This document shows, in pieces, positions 25,757-28,392 of a stretch of DNA of 28,392 nucleotides. The notes beneath the pieces were generated by a model. That model had not been told where the DNA came from. It did no database searches and saw only the letters and a program-made list of their open reading frames with translations. Location of the stretch: assembly GCA_016707885.1 (NCBI GenBank), contig JADJGU010000011.1:1-28392 (forward strand). Direction: 5' to 3'. Each line of letters begins with the position of its first letter. The stretch's first letter is position 1. A program made the translations under genes and the position numbers. This stretch comes from Sphingomonadales bacterium. Lineage in GTDB: Bacteria > Pseudomonadota > Alphaproteobacteria > Sphingomonadales > Sphingomonadaceae.

Positions 25757-26696
25757 ATGCTCGGCAGAACCGCAGGCGGCATATTCTGGATGTTCCGATA
25801 CCTTGAGCGGTGCGAGAATATGGCGCGCCTGCTTGAGGCTGGGCATCGCATGGCGCTGACGCGGAATACCGGGTCTGACGAAGAATGGCGGTCGGTCGTC
25901 ACCACCGCAGGGCTGCAATCGGGCTATGAAGGCCGATATGATGATTATGCGGCGGCGCATGTCGTCAACTTCCTGCTGCGCGACAAAACCAACCCGACCT
26001 CGGTGCTCGCGATGCTTGAAACCGCGCGCCACAATGCGCGGATGACGCGTACCGCGCTGACCCGCGAAGTGTGGGAGGCGACCAACATCTTCTGGATGCG
26101 GATGAAAGAGGCGCTCGCCCGCCCCGTGCGCGAAACTGATCTGCCCGGGCTGATTGCGATGATCCGCCAGCAATCGGCACAGGTGCGTGGCGCGCTGCAT
26201 GGATCAATGTTGCGGATCGACGTCTATAATTTCGCGCGCCTCGGCACCTTCCTTGAACGCGCCGACAGCACAGCGCGCATTCTGGACGTCAAATATTATG
26301 CTGCTGCCGTCCTTGTCCTTTGTCGGCTCTTCGCTCGACAATGTGCAGTGGGAGACAATCCTGCGCTCGGTCTCTGCCGAGCATGCGTTCCGATGGCTCA
26401 ATGCCGGGGACACGCGGCCCGTTGGTGTGGCGGAGTTCCTGATCCTCGACGAACGCTTCCCGCGCTCACTCGCTTTCTGTTACCAGAAGTTGCACGGCAA
26501 TCTTTGCTATCTGGCGAAAGATTATGGCCTCCGCATGCCGTCGCACGATCTGGCTGATGAAATCCACAACGGCCTGCAAACACGCCCGATCGAAGCGATA
26601 TTCGAGAGCGGGCTGCATGAATTCTTGACCGACTTCATGACCTGCAATGCGCAGCTGGCAGGCCAGATCGAGCGCGATTACAGGTTCTATGGATGA
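25757..26696 (+). pseudogene. Alpha-E domain protein (DUF403), one frameshift
   Basis: From ATG 25757, directly after the ATP-grasp stop: MLGRTAGGIFWMFRYLERCE, the classic alpha-E start, then NARMTRTALTREVWEATN and FLERADSTARILDVKYY. Near 26300-26306 the frame breaks, and LLPSLSFVGSSLDNVQWE, SAEHAFRWL and AEFLILDERFPRSL continue in another frame to TGA 26694-26696. One extra base or two missing ones would join the halves into about 312 codons, the usual size. Alpha-E proteins are all-helical and always travel with ATP-grasp, transglutaminase and often Anbu genes; the function is unknown. Confidence 0.87.
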
Positions 26697-27501
26697 TGCA
26701 ATGCTGCTGAAAATCCATCATCTGACCCATTACCGTTTCGAGCACCCAGTACCCTATGGGCTGCAGCGGTTGCGGCTGATCCCCAAGGAAAATGCTGCGC
26801 AAAAAATCCTGCATTGGAAAACCGAGATCGAAGGCGGCAAGGTGGAAGCCGACTATATCGACTATCACAATAACCACATTCTGCTTGTGAGTATCAACGA
26901 AGGTGCGGGTGAAATCATCGTCCGCTGCGATGGCGAGGTTGAAACCAACGACACGGCCGGGATCATGGGGCGGCATGGCGGACATGTACCGCTCTGGTAT
27001 TTCCTGCGACCAACCCCGTTGACCGAGCCGACGCGCGAGATACAGGCGCTTGCCCGGTCGGCGGTGGCCGAAGGCGATGACCTTTTGGCGACTTTGCATG
27101 CGCTTTCAACCAGGGTTCTGGCAGCGGTGCGCTATGATATCGGCCACACCGATTCCGCAACTACAGCAGACGCCGCGCTTGCTGCCGGACATGGCGTGTG
27201 TCAGGACCATGCGCATGTCTTTATCGCGGCGGCGCGCAGTCTGGGCATCCCCGCCCGCTATATCAGCGGCTATCTGATGCTGACCGACCGCGTCGAGCAG
27301 GAAGCAAGTCATGCCTGGGCGGAAGCCCATGTCGAAGGGCTGGGCTGGGTCGGCTTTGATATCTCGAACGGGATTAGCCCCGATTTGCGCTATGTCCGCG
27401 TCGCCACCGGAGCTGACTATTCCGAAGCCGCCCCCATTTCGGGCATATCCTATGGTGGCGGTGAACAGAGCATGGTTGTCAGCCTCGCCGTTGAACAGTA
27501 A
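26689..27501 (+). CDS. Transglutaminase-like cysteine peptidase
   Basis: About 270 aa. The N-terminal bacterial transglutaminase domain (LKIHHLTHYRFEHPVPYGLQ) is followed by a transglutaminase core with the triad C171 (AAGHGVCQDHAHVF), H208 (SHAWAEAHV) and D224 (GWVGFDISNG). The start is ATG 26689 (overlapping alpha-E by 8 bases, with AGG just upstream) or ATG 26701; both are in frame. Its place between alpha-E and Anbu is the conserved order of this operon. A peptidase or amide-forming role on a peptide product of the ATP-grasp enzyme is inference. Confidence 0.93.
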   Translation: MDDAMLLKIHHLTHYRFEHPVPYGLQRLRLIPKENAAQKILHWKTEIEGGKVEADYIDYHNNHILLVSINEGAGEIIVRCDGEVETNDTAGIMGRHGGHVPLWYFLRPTPLTEPTREIQALARSAVAEGDDLLATLHALSTRVLAAVRYDIGHTDSATTADAALAAGHGVCQDHAHVFIAAARSLGIPARYISGYLMLTDRVEQEASHAWAEAHVEGLGWVGFDISNGISPDLRYVRVATGADYSEAAPISGISYGGGEQSMVVSLAVEQ

Positions 27502-27536
27502 CGCGTGGGCAACAGGGATACAGGGGCAAGACTAGA

Positions 27537-28271
27537 GTGACCTATTGCGTTGGGATGAAGCTGGATTCGGGGCTGGTGTTCATGTCGGACACGCGCACCA
27601 ATTCGGGCGTCGACAATATCTCGACCTTCCGCAAGATGCACAGCTTCGAGAAGCCGGGCGAACGCTACATCACGATCATGACTGCAGGCAATCTGGCGAC
27701 AACCCAATCAGTTATCAGCATGCTCGCCGAGCGCACCAAGGCCCCTGAGGAGCGTAATCCTTCTATCCTGGCGGCCGCTTCGATGTTTCAGGTCGCGCAG
27801 ATCATCGGTGATCTGCTGCGCGAAACCATCCGCACCCGCGAACAGACCGGGCTCAATGCCGAAACGACCTTCAATGCCACGCTGATCGTCGGCGGGCAGA
27901 TCAAGGGCATGGAGCCCCGCCTGTTCATGATCTACCCCGAAGGCAATTTCATCGAGGCATCGGAAGACACGCCCTTTTTCCAGATTGGTGAAACCAAATA
28001 TGGCCGCCCGATCTTGGTGCGCGGTTTCCAGTCAGACATGAGCTTTGAAAGTGCAGTGAAACTGCTGATGGTGTCTTTCGATTCGACGATGGCAGCGAAC
28101 CTTTCGGTTGCCCTGCCTCTCGACATGCTGCTGCTGCCACGCGACCGTTTTGAGCCGCTGCAAAAACGCCGTATCGCCGAGGACGACCCCTATTATCGTT
28201 CGGTATCAGACAAATGGTCGGACGCGCTGCGCAGCGCTTTCCATTCGCTGCCTGATTATACAATCGAATAG
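27537..28271 (+). CDS. Anbu: ancestral beta-subunit proteasome-type peptidase
   Basis: 244 aa from GTG 27537. Removal of Met exposes Thr2 (MTYCVGMKLDSGLVFMSDTR), the expected N-terminal nucleophile of this Ntn-hydrolase family. DTRTNSG, KMHSFE with the usual Lys position, MTAGNLATTQSV and ATLIVGGQIKG fit the Anbu type rather than HslV. Anbu proteins assemble into proteasome-like rings or lock-washer helices. It closes the operon with ATP-grasp, alpha-E and transglutaminase, 35 bases after the latter. No ATPase partner gene is present. The gene is intact. Confidence 0.93.
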   Translation: MTYCVGMKLDSGLVFMSDTRTNSGVDNISTFRKMHSFEKPGERYITIMTAGNLATTQSVISMLAERTKAPEERNPSILAAASMFQVAQIIGDLLRETIRTREQTGLNAETTFNATLIVGGQIKGMEPRLFMIYPEGNFIEASEDTPFFQIGETKYGRPILVRGFQSDMSFESAVKLLMVSFDSTMAANLSVALPLDMLLLPRDRFEPLQKRRIAEDDPYYRSVSDKWSDALRSAFHSLPDYTIE

Positions 28272-28272
28272 G

Positions 28273-28392
28273 TCAGGCGGCAGCCAAAGCTTGTGCCAGC
28301 CGATCGCGTATGGCGCGCAATTCCGGAACCAGTTTCGATGGCACCGGTGCTGCAAACAGGTCCCCAATCGGGGCCGGTTGAGCAACCTGCGT
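28273..28392 (-). CDS. C-terminal end of an unrecognised protein, cut by the window edge
   Basis: A leftward frame enters from the right edge without stops and ends with TGA at 28273-28275, two bases from the Anbu stop. The 39 visible residues (APIGDLFAAPVPSKLVPEL, then RAIRDRLAQALAAA) look like a real helical C-terminus with alphaproteobacterial codon use. The family cannot be told from this short piece. Confidence 0.5.
   Translation of the reverse strand, partial: TQVAQPAPIGDLFAAPVPSKLVPELRAIRDRLAQALAAA

Overview
The window reads as chromosomal DNA of a GC-rich alphaproteobacterium, most likely a member of the Sphingomonadales (Sphingopyxis / Sphingorhabdus-like). This is inferred from the gene families present: class I lysyl-tRNA synthetase, aroQ-accB-accC, UrcA and RcnB-like periplasmic proteins, DUF885 peptidase and the Anbu operon. 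No rRNA, tRNA, CRISPR array, insertion sequence or integrase was recognised.

Layout. (1) 1-3170: accessory-looking block with the 3' part of an AbiEi-type antitoxin, a heavily frameshifted AbiEii-type nucleotidyltransferase toxin, and a GTGA-coupled large protein that joins a beta-propeller-like N-terminus, a TPR and a FAN1-like VRR-NUC nuclease. This is the best candidate for an undescribed (defence or repair) unit. (2) 3395-6793: DoxX-like membrane protein, an unrecognised protein, a LytS/LytTR two-component pair and an UrcA protein. (3) 7071-11133: thiS-thiG facing left, diverging from aroQ-accB-accC-vanX-like facing right. (4) 11262-16779: RcnB-like secreted protein with a strong terminator, a prolyl-4-hydroxylase-type oxygenase, a 42-aa basic protein, a GT14 glycosyltransferase, a DUF885 peptidase and a secreted rhodanese whose start lies in a hairpin. 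(5) 16820-20410: fatty acid desaturase convergent with lysK-corA. (6) 20444-28271: overlapping dinG-like helicase, sixA and GNAT genes, then the Anbu operon (circularly permuted ATP-grasp, alpha-E, transglutaminase, Anbu peptidase). A convergent gene enters at the right edge.

A striking property of the window is that at least seven genes (AbiEii, the VRR-NUC protein, the unknown gene ending near 3830, the desaturase, the dinG-like helicase, sixA and alpha-E) are interrupted by one- or two-base indels, several in short homopolymers. Other genes (thiG, accC, lysK, corA, DUF885, Anbu) are intact. Several of the broken genes are conserved housekeeping or operon members, and two small indels in one gene compensate each other. 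Base-calling or assembly error is therefore at least as likely as real gene decay, and should be settled before calling pseudogenes.
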